Origin: Zoogloea dura
GTDB lineage: Bacteria > Pseudomonadota > Gammaproteobacteria > Burkholderiales > Rhodocyclaceae
Length of the DNA: 64,000 nt
Assembly (NCBI RefSeq): GCF_012927165.1
Contig: NZ_JABBGA010000013.1
Location: 62,001-126,000, forward strand
Direction: 5' to 3'
A model generated the notes under the pieces. It was not told the DNA's origin. It saw nothing but the letters and a program-made list of their open reading frames with translations, and made no database searches. How positions within the stretch are numbered: the stretch's first letter is position 1; each line of letters begins with the position of its first letter. Both the position numbers and the translations under genes were made by a program. Below are positions 35,959-45,443 of the stretch, piece by piece.

Positions 35959-36324
35959 TCAGTCGTCCCGCGACTTGCGGCTGGTGGAGGAGCTCCCTCT
36001 CGAGCCGGTGCTGCCGGTCTTGCCGAGGGATGCGTAATAGCGGGCGATCAGGCGGATCTGCGCGTCGGTGTAGCCTGCGGCCTGGCGGTGCATGATCTCG
36101 TCGGGCTTGAGCTTGGCCTTCATCTCGATCAACTCGTTGTAGATTTCCCGCTCGCTCTCACCGGCCAGCTTCTCCATGCCGGAGACCGCCTGGCCGTTGG
36201 TGCCATGGCACTGGGCGCACTGGGCGGCCAGCAGCCGTCCGGCCGGCGGGGCCGCGTACGCACTGGCCGCCCCCAGCAGGGCCAGCGCGAGTGCGCCGGT
36301 CAGGGTCTTGCGATAAGTCTTCAT
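35959..36324 (-). CDS. fccA: Cytochrome c subunit of sulfide dehydrogenase (FccA-like, monoheme)
   Basis: A 121-residue periplasmic cytochrome: signal peptide (to SAYA), a single CAQCH heme site, and a distal methionine in the KPDEIMHRQAAGYTDAQI region as probable sixth ligand. It ends with a Ser/Arg-rich tail (STGSRGSSSTSRKSRDD). Classical phototroph FccA is diheme; the monoheme form resembles SoxE-type subunits. It is the first gene of the fccAB operon and should pass electrons from sulfide oxidation to the respiratory chain. Confidence 0.9.
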   Translation of the reverse strand: MKTYRKTLTGALALALLGAASAYAAPPAGRLLAAQCAQCHGTNGQAVSGMEKLAGESEREIYNELIEMKAKLKPDEIMHRQAAGYTDAQIRLIARYYASLGKTGSTGSRGSSSTSRKSRDD

Positions 36325-36369
36325 GTCGCTTCCTCCATTGCGGCGCCCGCGGTGGCGAACGCACCCAAA

Positions 36370-37575
36370 CTAGTCTTCGAAGTGGATGAGGGTGGCGACG
36401 ATCACGCCACGGCTTGCGTCGAACCAGCCTTTCAGTTCGACCTTGCGGCCGTTGGCCAGAGCGGCCCGGCTGCCGCCCTCGAAGCGCACCGCCCCGCTTG
36501 CATCGACAGCCTGTCCGCGCAGCACGAAACGCTGGGTCGCCGGCTCGAAGGCCTCGATCAGGGCGGTCAGTTCGAAGGCCTCGTCGTTCGACTCACCTTC
36601 ATCCCCCACTTCCACTTCCTTGGCCATCAGCACCCCGCTGCGCACCACGCCTTCGGCCTCGACCCGCAGTCCGACCGCGAGGACACCCTCGATACGGGCG
36701 CCGGAGGCATCCACCGTCACGCCATCCACCACGAACCGCCCGGCTGACAGGAGAGTGGCAATGCTGCCCTCGATCTTGGCCTCGCCATCCGCCAGCGGCG
36801 CGCGGCGGGCGCCTTCGATGGCGTCGATGCGCCAGACGCCAGCGGCAGGCCCGGTGGCGGCCGAAACCCGCAGGATCTGCCCGTCGGCCAGGCCCGCAAT
36901 CTGGGCATCGGGTACGGAGCGGTAGTCGATTGCCACGCCGGCCAGTACAAAGCGGCGCTGACTGATGTCCAGCCCGCTCACCGGCCCGCGCAGGCGGTAA
37001 CGGCTCGCGCTGAGGCGGGACTCGATGCGGGTCGCCGTGTAAGACCCGGTGGCGGCGTTGTAGGCGCCGTACACCTCGACGACAGCGCCGGGATGCAGCG
37101 CCGGCAAGCCGGCCAGCCCTTCATCGAAGACCGTGGCGGGCTTGATGCTGACCGTGGCCCCGAGCACCTTGAAGTGGCCGCCGGCCAGATCGACGCTGTC
37201 GATGGGGCCGAGGATCTCGCTGCCATACACGATCTGGCTGGCCTTGCCGGTGCCGGCGACGTAATCCGCCGTGCCGGTGATGGTTGTCACCATGCCCAGG
37301 CGCAGGTCGCTGCGGCTGCGGGTGTTGCCGTCTTCGTCCGCCACGCGGGCCGTGCTGTCGTCAAAGCGGACGCCAGCAACGATGACCGAGCCGAAGCCGG
37401 CGATGGAGCCCACCGTCACGGCACTGGACACTGTTCCGGTGCCTCCCGTGCCGACGCCGGCGAGGTCACTTCCGCCTCCGCCCCCACCACAGGCCGCCAG
37501 CACACCGGCAGCGGCGAGGCGGGCAGCCCAGCGGAAAAGGATGTTGAAGGCAGCAGGCTGGCGGCTTTCAGTCAC
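36370..37575 (-). CDS. DUF5666 domain lipoprotein
   Basis: A 401-residue protein with a basic, hydrophobic N-terminus ending in the lipobox LAACGGGGGG, so a lipoprotein. The rest is several repeats of the DUF5666 small beta-barrel: SVIVAGVRFDDSTARV..., FVLAGVAIDYRSV..., FVVDGVTVDASGARI and FVLRGQAVDASGAVRF. Each repeat has the form 'F-x-V-x-G-hydrophobic-x-V-D'. Function is unknown, though the folds suggest ligand or envelope binding. It starts at GTG and overlaps the DUF6502 gene by 8 bp, so the two are co-translated. Confidence 0.88.
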   Translation of the reverse strand: MTESRQPAAFNILFRWAARLAAAGVLAACGGGGGGSDLAGVGTGGTGTVSSAVTVGSIAGFGSVIVAGVRFDDSTARVADEDGNTRSRSDLRLGMVTTITGTADYVAGTGKASQIVYGSEILGPIDSVDLAGGHFKVLGATVSIKPATVFDEGLAGLPALHPGAVVEVYGAYNAATGSYTATRIESRLSASRYRLRGPVSGLDISQRRFVLAGVAIDYRSVPDAQIAGLADGQILRVSAATGPAAGVWRIDAIEGARRAPLADGEAKIEGSIATLLSAGRFVVDGVTVDASGARIEGVLAVGLRVEAEGVVRSGVLMAKEVEVGDEGESNDEAFELTALIEAFEPATQRFVLRGQAVDASGAVRFEGGSRAALANGRKVELKGWFDASRGVIVATLIHFED

Positions 37576-38452
37576 GTTCAGACTCCACGGAATCAGGGGG
37601 AGGAAGGGGGGCCGCCACGTCGGCGTAGCTGTAGAGGCCGATGCGCAGGCGCTGGTCCTGCTTGCGGCCGGCCTGTTGGTCCTGCTCGATGAGACCTTCG
37701 AGCAGAGGCACGGCAGACTTCATCAGGGCGTTCCACTGGGTCAGGACGAAATCCCGGACGACCTCGATGGACTCGGCCGACAAGTCATCGGCAAATACCG
37801 CCTGCTCGAAATGGGGGGGCTCTGTCGCGAGCACGTTGGCGACCGCCGCCGCCAGGTGGTCTCCCACGTTGTCGCCGAGAAAGCCCAGCATGGCAGCCTG
37901 CGCATCGCTCGGCACAAAGGCGTTGCGTACCAGCATGACCTCATCCGAACCCTCGGCCATCCGCGCCACGCCCAGGCGGCACAACTCGTCCAGGAGGCTG
38001 CGCGGATGCACATCACGGGTCACGGACTGGGCCAGGCCCTCGAAGCTCGGCGTCGCGGCGTCACCTGCCACGCGGGGCAGCGATCGCGGCAGGCCTCCCG
38101 CATCCAGGTAACGCGGGTCTGTCTGCCATCGGGCAAAGACTTCCGCCACCGGTGACTGGCGTACCGCACGCGCGGTGCGCTGGCGGCGGGTCAGGCGGGT
38201 CACTTCACGCCGGTTGAGGCCGGTGGCCACGCTGATGCGGCTGACCAGACGTGCATTTGCCTGCGCCGACTGGGCATTCAACGCTTCATCCACGACGGCC
38301 TCCTTCAACATTTCTTCCAGTGCCGCGAACGGCACCCCCTTTGCCAGCGCCAGACGTGCCACGGGTCCAAGCACGGCGCGCAAGGCGTCCGCCAGCGCCT
38401 GATCGCCCGACATCGCGGAATCTCCAGGCAGATCGGTCGGCCCGGTACTCAT
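37568..38452 (-). CDS. DUF6502 family protein
   Basis: A 294-residue soluble protein of the DUF6502 family. Residues about 60-90 (LVSRISVATGLNRREVTRLTRRQRTARAV) look like a winged helix-turn-helix, so DNA binding is plausible. The C-terminal part is helical without a recognisable ligand pocket. It is the first gene of an overlapping pair with the DUF5666 lipoprotein. A perfect AT-rich dyad upstream at 38488-38508 is a candidate operator, perhaps for autoregulation. The function is otherwise unknown. Confidence 0.82.
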   Translation of the reverse strand: MSTGPTDLPGDSAMSGDQALADALRAVLGPVARLALAKGVPFAALEEMLKEAVVDEALNAQSAQANARLVSRISVATGLNRREVTRLTRRQRTARAVRQSPVAEVFARWQTDPRYLDAGGLPRSLPRVAGDAATPSFEGLAQSVTRDVHPRSLLDELCRLGVARMAEGSDEVMLVRNAFVPSDAQAAMLGFLGDNVGDHLAAAVANVLATEPPHFEQAVFADDLSAESIEVVRDFVLTQWNALMKSAVPLLEGLIEQDQQAGRKQDQRLRIGLYSYADVAAPLPPPDSVESERD

Positions 38453-38487
38453 GGCGAAACTCTGTGCAACATGATTGCTCGCATTCT

Positions 38488-38508
38488 AAATGTGCATTTT
38501 GCACATTT
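38488..38508. promoter_or_regulatory. Perfect AT-rich operator-like dyad upstream of DUF6502
   Basis: AAATGTGC (38488-38495) and GCACATTT (38501-38508) are perfect 8-bp arms around ATTTT. The dyad is 36 bp upstream of the DUF6502 start in an unusually AT-rich stretch, the usual position for a repressor operator overlapping the promoter. Confidence 0.5.
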
Positions 38509-38543
38509 CAAGTGAATTTAATCATTTTCTTATGAACGCTCAA

Positions 38544-38577
38544 AAGCAAGCGGGGCGCCTGCGCGCCCCGCTTGCTT
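38544..38577 (-). terminator. Strong terminator of the Nudix gene
   Basis: Arms at 38544-38558 and 38563-38577 form a perfect 15-bp GC-rich stem with a four-base loop. On the minus strand it is followed by TTTTG. It lies 29 bp after the Nudix stop codon and protects the DUF6502 operon from read-through. Confidence 0.85.
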
Positions 38578-38605
38578 GAAGCCCCTGCCCCGGCCGGCGA
38601 TCAGA

Positions 38606-39145
38606 TCACGAGAGCTCCCGCTCCGCCCAGTACAAGGCGGTGATTGTCTTGGCGTCGGTGATCCGCCCGTCAAACACTGCAGCGCGGGCCTCCTCCACGC
38701 TGAGGGTCAGGATCTCCAGGAACTCCCCTTCATCCCAGGCGTGGCCGACATGCTCCAGGCCACGGGCCAGGAAGATCTCGATGCTCTCATCGGAGTAGCC
38801 GATGCAGGGGTGCATCACTCCCAGGTAACGCCAGTCTTCGGTGACGTAACCGGTCTCTTCCTGCAGTTCCCTCCGGGCGCAGGCCAGGATGTCCTCGTCC
38901 GGATCGATCTTGCCCGCGGGCAGTTCCAGGAAGGCCCGCCCCACCGGGTAGCGGAACTGCCGCTCGAAGACCAGGCGGCCATCGGCCAGCACCGGGATGA
39001 CCACCACCGCCCCGGGATGCTTCACGTACTCGCGGCCACCGATGCTGCCGTCCGGCAGCCGGACCTCATCCCGATAGACCTTCAACAGGCGTCCCTCGAA
39101 TACCGCTTGCGTCGACAACTGTTCCTCGTGCAGAGGGTCCTTCAT
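38606..39145 (-). CDS. Nudix hydrolase, ADP-ribose pyrophosphatase type
   Basis: A 179-residue cytosolic Nudix enzyme. The Nudix box GKIDPDEDILACARRELQEETGY fits GX5EX7REUXEEXGU apart from the early Glu spacing, and it is preceded by the FRYPVGRAFLELPAG strand typical of ADP-ribose/NADH-sugar pyrophosphatases. It probably hydrolyses ADP-ribose to AMP and ribose-5-phosphate. The ATG at 39145 is chosen from the GGGAGA SD and the family N-terminus (EGRLLKVYRDEVRLPDG). It is monocistronic and followed by a strong terminator. Confidence 0.92.
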   Translation of the reverse strand: MKDPLHEEQLSTQAVFEGRLLKVYRDEVRLPDGSIGGREYVKHPGAVVVIPVLADGRLVFERQFRYPVGRAFLELPAGKIDPDEDILACARRELQEETGYVTEDWRYLGVMHPCIGYSDESIEIFLARGLEHVGHAWDEGEFLEILTLSVEEARAAVFDGRITDAKTITALYWAERELS

Positions 39146-39258
39146 TCCGATCTCCCGTTCGCCAATATCAATGCCAGGGCCGGAGGATCGCATTGCCTGG
39201 AGGCGCCTGACCAGCCCCATCCCGCATAATCCCGGCCTCACACCTTCGCGGATGCGTC

Positions 39259-39951
39259 GTGACACCTTCCCTGCCACCCCTGCGCGATCAGCTGCTGCAC
39301 CCGAGCGGCGGGCTGGTCTACCACTTGCGTGCCCTCCGCCATCGGCACGGGCTGTGGGCCGGCTTCCATCGCGTGGTGGCGGGCTGGTTGAACAACTGGC
39401 AGCCCGGCCGCCGCCAGCTGGTGCTGGTCGGGCCGAATGCCGGCCACGCACTGCCGGCCGGCTTCCTGGCGCGCTTCGACGAGGTGGTGGCGCTGGAGCC
39501 CGACCCGCTCGCCCGCTGGTGGCTGGGCAGGCGGCCGGATGCCGGCCGGCTGCGCTTCATGGCGCTGGACTGCCTGGCCGGCCCCGAGGGCCTCGCCCGG
39601 CTTGCGGCAGCCTTCCCGGATTCGGCCATCCTCTTTTCCAACGTGCTCGGACAGATCCCCGCCCCCGCAGGCAACTGGTCCGAGCTGCTGCGCCGCCATC
39701 TGGAGATGCAGCCCTGGGCAAGCTACCACGACGTGGTGTCCACGGAGCGCGAACCGCAATGCATGGAGGCCATGGCGCTGGACGGCAGGGACGATCTGGA
39801 CGCGACCCTGGCCCGCTTCTGGCACGGCGGCAGCTTGACGGTGAGTGACCACGAGACCTTCCAGTTGGGCGGACAGGGCCCGTTCAGCTACGTGCCGTGG
39901 CAGATCGTCCCGGGACGCTGGCAACTGGTGGAATGGACGTGCAGGGCCTGA
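39259..39951 (+). CDS. Uncharacterised protein, possible Rossmann-fold/methyltransferase-like
   Basis: A 230-residue soluble protein from a GTG start. The stretch LVLVGPNAGHALPAGFLARFDEVVALEPDPLARWWLGRR has the shape of a class I SAM-binding motif I followed by an acidic motif II. AILFSNVLGQIP could be the motif IV strand. The GxGxG is degenerate, so methyltransferase activity is only a suggestion. Other parts (WNNWQPGRRQLVL, PFSYVPWQIVPGRWQLVEW) look like a conserved betaproteobacterial family of unknown function. It is divergent from the Nudix gene and convergent with the SprA-type gene. Confidence 0.7.
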   Translation: MTPSLPPLRDQLLHPSGGLVYHLRALRHRHGLWAGFHRVVAGWLNNWQPGRRQLVLVGPNAGHALPAGFLARFDEVVALEPDPLARWWLGRRPDAGRLRFMALDCLAGPEGLARLAAAFPDSAILFSNVLGQIPAPAGNWSELLRRHLEMQPWASYHDVVSTEREPQCMEAMALDGRDDLDATLARFWHGGSLTVSDHETFQLGGQGPFSYVPWQIVPGRWQLVEWTCRA

Positions 39952-39968
39952 CAGCCGCAGCCGGAAAT

Positions 39969-40541
39969 TCAGGCGTAGGTGTCGATGCCACCGCCGGCCG
40001 GGCTCTGCATGCTGCCAATGCGCTGGTAGGCATCGGCCCGGGAGGACGCCGCGGCGGAGGTCGATGCCGCCGACTCGGCGCTGTCAGCATCTGCAGCAGC
40101 AGGTGCCGCAACGGTCGCGCTGCCGGAGTCCTGGCGGGCCAGCTCGATGCGTGCTGTGGCCGCCATGCGCGCCGCCTGGGCGGCGATCTGCCGGTCGGCC
40201 CCGGAAGGGTCGGCCGGCGCCAGCGCAGCGGCCTGGATCTGCTGGGCCCGGGCCAGGGTGTCCTCCGGTGTCCGGCCAGGGGATACGTCGATGCCGACCT
40301 CGCCACCCACCGCATAGCGGCGCCCGTCCGGGCCGGTCTCGTAGGTGTAGCTGGCGCCGCTGGTGGCCAAGCCGCCGGCTGCCGACAGATGGGCCTGCTC
40401 GTGGGCCCGGACTTCCTTGTCGCGCTGTGCCAGCTTGTCGACGATGCGCTGCTCTTCAGCACTCAAGCCGCTGCCACTGGCTCGGCTGGCAGCCGACCAG
40501 GCGCTGGCGGATGAGGCGGAGCTGACGGATGAAATGGCCAT
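39969..40541 (-). CDS. SprA-type putative metalloprotease (CJM1_0395 family)
   Basis: A 190-residue protein. The core is LSAEEQRIVDKLAQRDKEVRAHEQAHLSAAGG, in which HEQAH is a HExxH zinc site, followed by the family block YTYETGPDGRRYAVGGEVGIDVSPG and PEDTLARAQQIQAAALAPADPSGADRQIAAQAA. The N-terminus is Ser/Ala-rich with no clear signal peptide, and the C-terminus is low-complexity Ala/Ser/Asp. Protease activity has not been demonstrated for the family. It lies 99 bp downstream of livF on the same strand but is probably separate. Confidence 0.88.
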   Translation of the reverse strand: MAISSVSSASSASAWSAASRASGSGLSAEEQRIVDKLAQRDKEVRAHEQAHLSAAGGLATSGASYTYETGPDGRRYAVGGEVGIDVSPGRTPEDTLARAQQIQAAALAPADPSGADRQIAAQAARMAATARIELARQDSGSATVAAPAAADADSAESAASTSAAASSRADAYQRIGSMQSPAGGGIDTYA

Positions 40542-40640
40542 GATGTTGGGAAGTACCTGCTGCGCAGCACTTTCAGCTTAGCCAGCGGCCGCCGGTTCGC
40601 CACCCCGCGAGGAGGGGCCGATACCCCTCATCCGCCGGGC

Positions 40641-41360
40641 TCACTCACCCAGATAAGCGGCCCGCACCTTGGGGTCGGCCAACAAATCGGCACCGGAGCC
40701 GCTCAGGGTGATGCAGCCCGACTCCATCACGTAGGCGCGGCTGGAAAACTCCAGGGCCAGGTTGGCGTTCTGCTCCACCAGCAGGATGGTCACCCCGTCA
40801 GCAGCCACCGAACGGATCACCTCGAAGATCTTCTCCACCACCAGGGGCGCCAACCCCATCGAGGGCTCGTCCAGCAGCAGCAGGCGCGGCCGCGACAGCA
40901 GCGCCCGGCCGATCGCCACCATCTGTTGCTCGCCGCCGGAGAGGGTGCCCGCCACCTGCTGCAGGCGCTCCTTGACCCGCGGCAACATGCTGAAAATGCG
41001 CTCCATGTCGGCATCCACCGCATCCTGGTCGCGCCGGCAGTAGGCCCCCATGCGCAGGTTTTCCTCGACGGTCAGGCGGGTGAAGATGCCGCGCCCCTCC
41101 GGCACCAGGGCCAGGCCCTGGCGCAGGCGCTTGTGGGCCGGCAGCTTGTCGATGGACTTGCCGTCGTAGAGGATCTCGCCGCCGCTGGTGTTGAGGGTGC
41201 CGGCAATGGCATTGAGGGTGGTGGTCTTGCCGGCGCCGTTGGCGCCGATCAGGGACACCAGCTCGCCGGGCGCCAGCGCCAGGCTGATGCCCTTCACCGC
41301 CTCGATGGCGCCGTAGGCCACCCGGGTGTCACGCAGTTGCAGGATGGGGGTGGCGCTCAT
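40641..41360 (-). CDS. livF: Branched-chain amino acid ABC transporter ATPase LivF
   Basis: A 239-residue ABC ATPase with Walker A GANGAGKTT, signature LSGGEQQ, Walker B LLLLDEPSMGLAP and the switch histidine replaced by the usual Gln/Asn-type LVEQN of LivF. It powers uptake through the LivHM channel. Its ATG overlaps the livG stop (ATGA), so it is translationally coupled as the last gene of livKK'HMGF. Confidence 0.95.
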   Translation of the reverse strand: MSATPILQLRDTRVAYGAIEAVKGISLALAPGELVSLIGANGAGKTTTLNAIAGTLNTSGGEILYDGKSIDKLPAHKRLRQGLALVPEGRGIFTRLTVEENLRMGAYCRRDQDAVDADMERIFSMLPRVKERLQQVAGTLSGGEQQMVAIGRALLSRPRLLLLDEPSMGLAPLVVEKIFEVIRSVAADGVTILLVEQNANLALEFSSRAYVMESGCITLSGSGADLLADPKVRAAYLGE

Positions 41361-42135
41361 GCGGCAGCTCCCGCAGTACCGTGGCCACCCAGGTAGGCGG
41401 AGATCACGGCGTCGTTCTTCTGCACCACGGCAGGCACGTCCTCGGCGATCTTGCGGCCGAAATCGAGCACCGCGAGACGGTCGCACAGGCCCATCACCAG
41501 CTTCACGTCGTGTTCGATGAGGAGCACGGTGACGCCGTCGTGGCGGATGGTCTGCACCAGCTCGCGCAGGCGGGCGGTCTCGGTGGCGTTCATGCCGGCG
41601 GCCGGTTCGTCGAGGGCCAGCAGCTGTGGCTCGGTGGCCAGCGCCCGGGCAATCTCCAGGCGCCGCTGGTCGCCGTAGGAGAGGTTCTTCGACACCGTGT
41701 CGGCAAAACGCTCGATGCCCACGTAGCGCAACAGCTCGAAGGCCCGCTCGGTGATCAGGCGTTCCTCCTCCTTGGCCTTCCGCGTCTGCAGCAGGATGGA
41801 GAGCGGGTTGGCCCGCGAGCGGATGTGGTGGCCCGCCATCACGTTCTCGAGGGCGGTCATGTCGCGGAACAGGCGGATGTTCTGGAAGGTGCGGGCGATG
41901 CCGGCGGCCACCACCTGCTCGGGCTTGCCGCTGGGCAGTTCGGTGCCGTTGAAGACCAGCTCGCCGCCGTCGGGCACATAGGCGCCGGTCAACACGTTGA
42001 AGAAGGTGGTCTTGCCGGCGCCGTTGGGGCCGATCAGGCCGTACACCTCGCCCTTGCGGATGGTCAGCGACACATCGGACAAGGCGGTGAGGCCGCCGAA
42101 GCGCTTGGTGACGTTTCTCGCGTCAAGCAGCGTGA

Positions 42136-42139
<4 letters not shown>
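41357..42139 (-). CDS. livG: Branched-chain amino acid ABC transporter ATPase LivG
   Basis: A 260-residue ABC ATPase. It begins LLDARNVTKRFGGLTALSDVSLTIRKGE with Walker A GPNGAGKTT, then LSYGDQRRLEIARAL as the signature region and LALDEPAAGMNATE as Walker B. The last 20 residues of the family (DFGRKIAEDVPAVVQKNDAVISAYLGG) are intact. It pairs with LivF and overlaps both neighbours by four bases. Confidence 0.95.
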
Positions 42140-43245
<1,106 letters not shown>

Positions 43246-43257
43246 GGGGCGATGTCC

Positions 43258-44190
43258 TCAGGCACGGTCGGCGACACGTTCGCCCAGCAGGCCGGTGGGC
43301 CGGAAGATGAGCACGATGCCGAGGATCAGGAAGGCGAAGATGTCCTGGTAGCTGGAGTTGAGGAAGCCGAAGCTCAGGTCCTCGATGTAGCCGGCGCCGA
43401 TGGACTCCACCAACCCCAGCACCAGCCCCCCCAGCATGGCCCCGCCCAGGTTGCCGATACCGCCCAGCACCGCCGCCGTGAAGGCCTTGAGGCCGGGCAT
43501 GAAGCCCATGGCGTAGTGGGCGATGCCGTAATTCGACGAGAACATCACCCCCGCCACCGCCGCCAGGCCTGAGCCGATCACGAAGGTGGCGGCGATGATC
43601 TTGTTGGTATCCACCCCCATCAGGCTGGCCACCTTGTGGTTCTCCGCCGTGGCGCGCATCGCGCGGCCGAGGCGGGTCTTGTTGACCAGCAGCACCAGGG
43701 CCACCATCAGCAGCGCCGACACCACCAGGATGGCGACCTGCACCGGCGTGATGAAGACACCGGCCACCGGCTCCAGCGGCGTGGTGGAGACGAGTTGCGG
43801 GAAGGTGTGGTAGTTGCGGCCCCAGATGATCATGGCGATGGTCTGGAGCAGGAAGGACACGCCGATGGCGGTGATCAGCGGCGCCAGCCGCGGCGCATTG
43901 CGCAGGCGGCGGTAGGCGGTGCGTTCGATGGTGTAGCCAAGCAGCATGCACACCAGCACCGACACCGAGAGGCCGGCCAGCAGGGTGGGGATCAGGCCGA
44001 GGTCGGGGGCATGCAGCTGGATCAGGCGGATCGCCTCGAGGGCCACCAGGGCGCCCACCATCAGGATGTCGCCGTGGGCGAAGTTGATCAGCCCGAGAAT
44101 GCCGTAAACCATGGTATAGCCGAGGGCAACCAGCGCATAGACGCTGCCCACCACGAGGCCGTTCACGGTTTGCTGAAGAAGGGTTTCCAT
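43258..44190 (-). CDS. livH: Branched-chain amino acid ABC transporter permease LivH
   Basis: A 310-residue inner-membrane permease with about eight helices. It begins METLLQQTVNGLVVGSVYALVALGYTMVYGILGLINFAHGD, the hallmark of LivH. The coupling loop is TRLGRAMRATAENHKVASLMGVDTNKII and the late GGIGNLGGAMLGGLVLGLVES is conserved. Between it and the upstream binding-protein gene is a 94-bp gap holding a REP-like palindrome, which may stabilise the upstream mRNA and lower expression of the permease genes relative to the binding protein. Confidence 0.95.
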   Translation of the reverse strand: METLLQQTVNGLVVGSVYALVALGYTMVYGILGLINFAHGDILMVGALVALEAIRLIQLHAPDLGLIPTLLAGLSVSVLVCMLLGYTIERTAYRRLRNAPRLAPLITAIGVSFLLQTIAMIIWGRNYHTFPQLVSTTPLEPVAGVFITPVQVAILVVSALLMVALVLLVNKTRLGRAMRATAENHKVASLMGVDTNKIIAATFVIGSGLAAVAGVMFSSNYGIAHYAMGFMPGLKAFTAAVLGGIGNLGGAMLGGLVLGLVESIGAGYIEDLSFGFLNSSYQDIFAFLILGIVLIFRPTGLLGERVADRA

Positions 44191-44235
44191 GGAAACGACC
44201 GGAAGAGGTGAATGAACTGCGGCGGCCCCTGCAGG

Positions 44236-44269
44236 GTGCTGTAGGGGCGGCTGAAGCCGCGCCTACAGC
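44236..44269. repeat. REP-like palindrome between livK and livH
   Basis: TGCTGTAGGGGCGGCT and AGCCGCGCCTACAGCA form a near-perfect hairpin around a GA loop, sharing its GGGGCGGCT(g/t) core with the REP pair at 10975-11062. It lies in the binding protein-permease gap, where REP hairpins in other transport operons raise the binding-protein transcript. Confidence 0.75.
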
Positions 44270-44284
44270 ACCATCAGGAAACAA

Positions 44285-45397
44285 TTACTGCACGGCTTCC
44301 CACTTGCCGGACTTGAACTGATACACGGTCACCGCGCCATCCTTGATGTCGCCCTTGGCGTCGAAGGCCACGGTGCCGATCACGCCGGGGAAGTTCACCT
44401 TGCCGATGGCCGGCGCGTACTTGGCCGGATCGGCGGAGTTGGCCGCCTTCATCGCCTCGATGATGGCCGAGGCCGCGTCGTAGGAGTACGGCGCGTAGAT
44501 CTGCACATCGGCATTGAAGCGCTTCTTGAAGCGCTCGTTGAAGTTCTTGCCGCCCGGCATCTTGTCGAGGGGCAGGCCCGGCTGGGTGCAGTAGGCGCTG
44601 CCGCCGATGGCATCGCCGGCCAGCTTGATCACCTCGCCGGTGCAGCCGCCGTCGCCGGTGATGAACTTGGCGTTGATGCCGAGCTGCTTGATCTGCTTGA
44701 GCATCGGACCGGCCTGGGTGTCCATGCCGCTATAGACGATCACGTCCGGGTTCTGGGCCTTGATGCGGGTCAGGATGGCCAGGAAGTCGGTGGCCTTGTC
44801 GCTGGTGAACTCGCGCCCGGTGAGGCTGCCACCATTGGCCTTGACGGCCTTCTCCACCTCGTCGGCGAGGCCCTGGCCGTAGGCCGTGCGGTCGTCGATC
44901 AGGGCGACCTTCTTGCCCAGCTTGGTGGCTGCGTACTTGCCGATGGCCAGGCCCTGCTGCACGTCGTTGGCAATGGTGCGGAAGGTGGCCTTGAAGCCCT
45001 GCTGGGTCAGCTTGGGGTTGGTCGAGGCGGGCGAGACCTGGGGCAGGCCGGCCTCGTTGTAAATTCGCGAGGCCGGAATGGAGGCCCCCGAATTGAGATG
45101 GCCGACAACCCCCTTCACGCCGCTGTCGGCGAGGCGCTGGGCCACGGTGGTTGCAGTCTTCGGGTCGGCCTGGTCATCCTCGGCCTGCAGCTCGAACTTC
45201 ACCTTCTTGCCACCCAGGGTGACACCCTTGGCGTTGTACTCGTCGAGGGCCAGGCGGACCCCGTTCTCGATGTCCTTGCCCAGATGGGCCTGGGTGCCGG
45301 TGAGGGGGGCGGCAACGCCCAGCTTGATGACTTCCTGGGCCTGGGCAAGGGATGCACCAAGACCGAGCACGGCAAGGGCGACAAGGCTGCGTTTCAT
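44285..45397 (-). CDS. livK: Branched-chain amino acid ABC transporter substrate-binding protein 1
   Basis: A 370-residue periplasmic binding protein of the Leu/Ile/Val type with signal peptide MKRSLVALAVLGLGASLAQAQ. Body motifs include IKLGVAAPLTGTQAHLGKDIENG, VKGVVGHLNSGASIPASRIYNEAG and ALIDDRTAYGQGLADEVEKA. It captures branched-chain (or related) amino acids for the LivHMGF channel encoded downstream. It is clearly a tandem paralogue of the upstream gene. The ATG at 45397 gives the clean signal peptide; an upstream ATG would add 12 residues. Confidence 0.93.
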   Translation of the reverse strand: MKRSLVALAVLGLGASLAQAQEVIKLGVAAPLTGTQAHLGKDIENGVRLALDEYNAKGVTLGGKKVKFELQAEDDQADPKTATTVAQRLADSGVKGVVGHLNSGASIPASRIYNEAGLPQVSPASTNPKLTQQGFKATFRTIANDVQQGLAIGKYAATKLGKKVALIDDRTAYGQGLADEVEKAVKANGGSLTGREFTSDKATDFLAILTRIKAQNPDVIVYSGMDTQAGPMLKQIKQLGINAKFITGDGGCTGEVIKLAGDAIGGSAYCTQPGLPLDKMPGGKNFNERFKKRFNADVQIYAPYSYDAASAIIEAMKAANSADPAKYAPAIGKVNFPGVIGTVAFDAKGDIKDGAVTVYQFKSGKWEAVQ

Positions 45398-45443
45398 GCG
45401 GGTTTCTCCTCTGGTTTGTACGGTATTACACAATCAAGCAACT

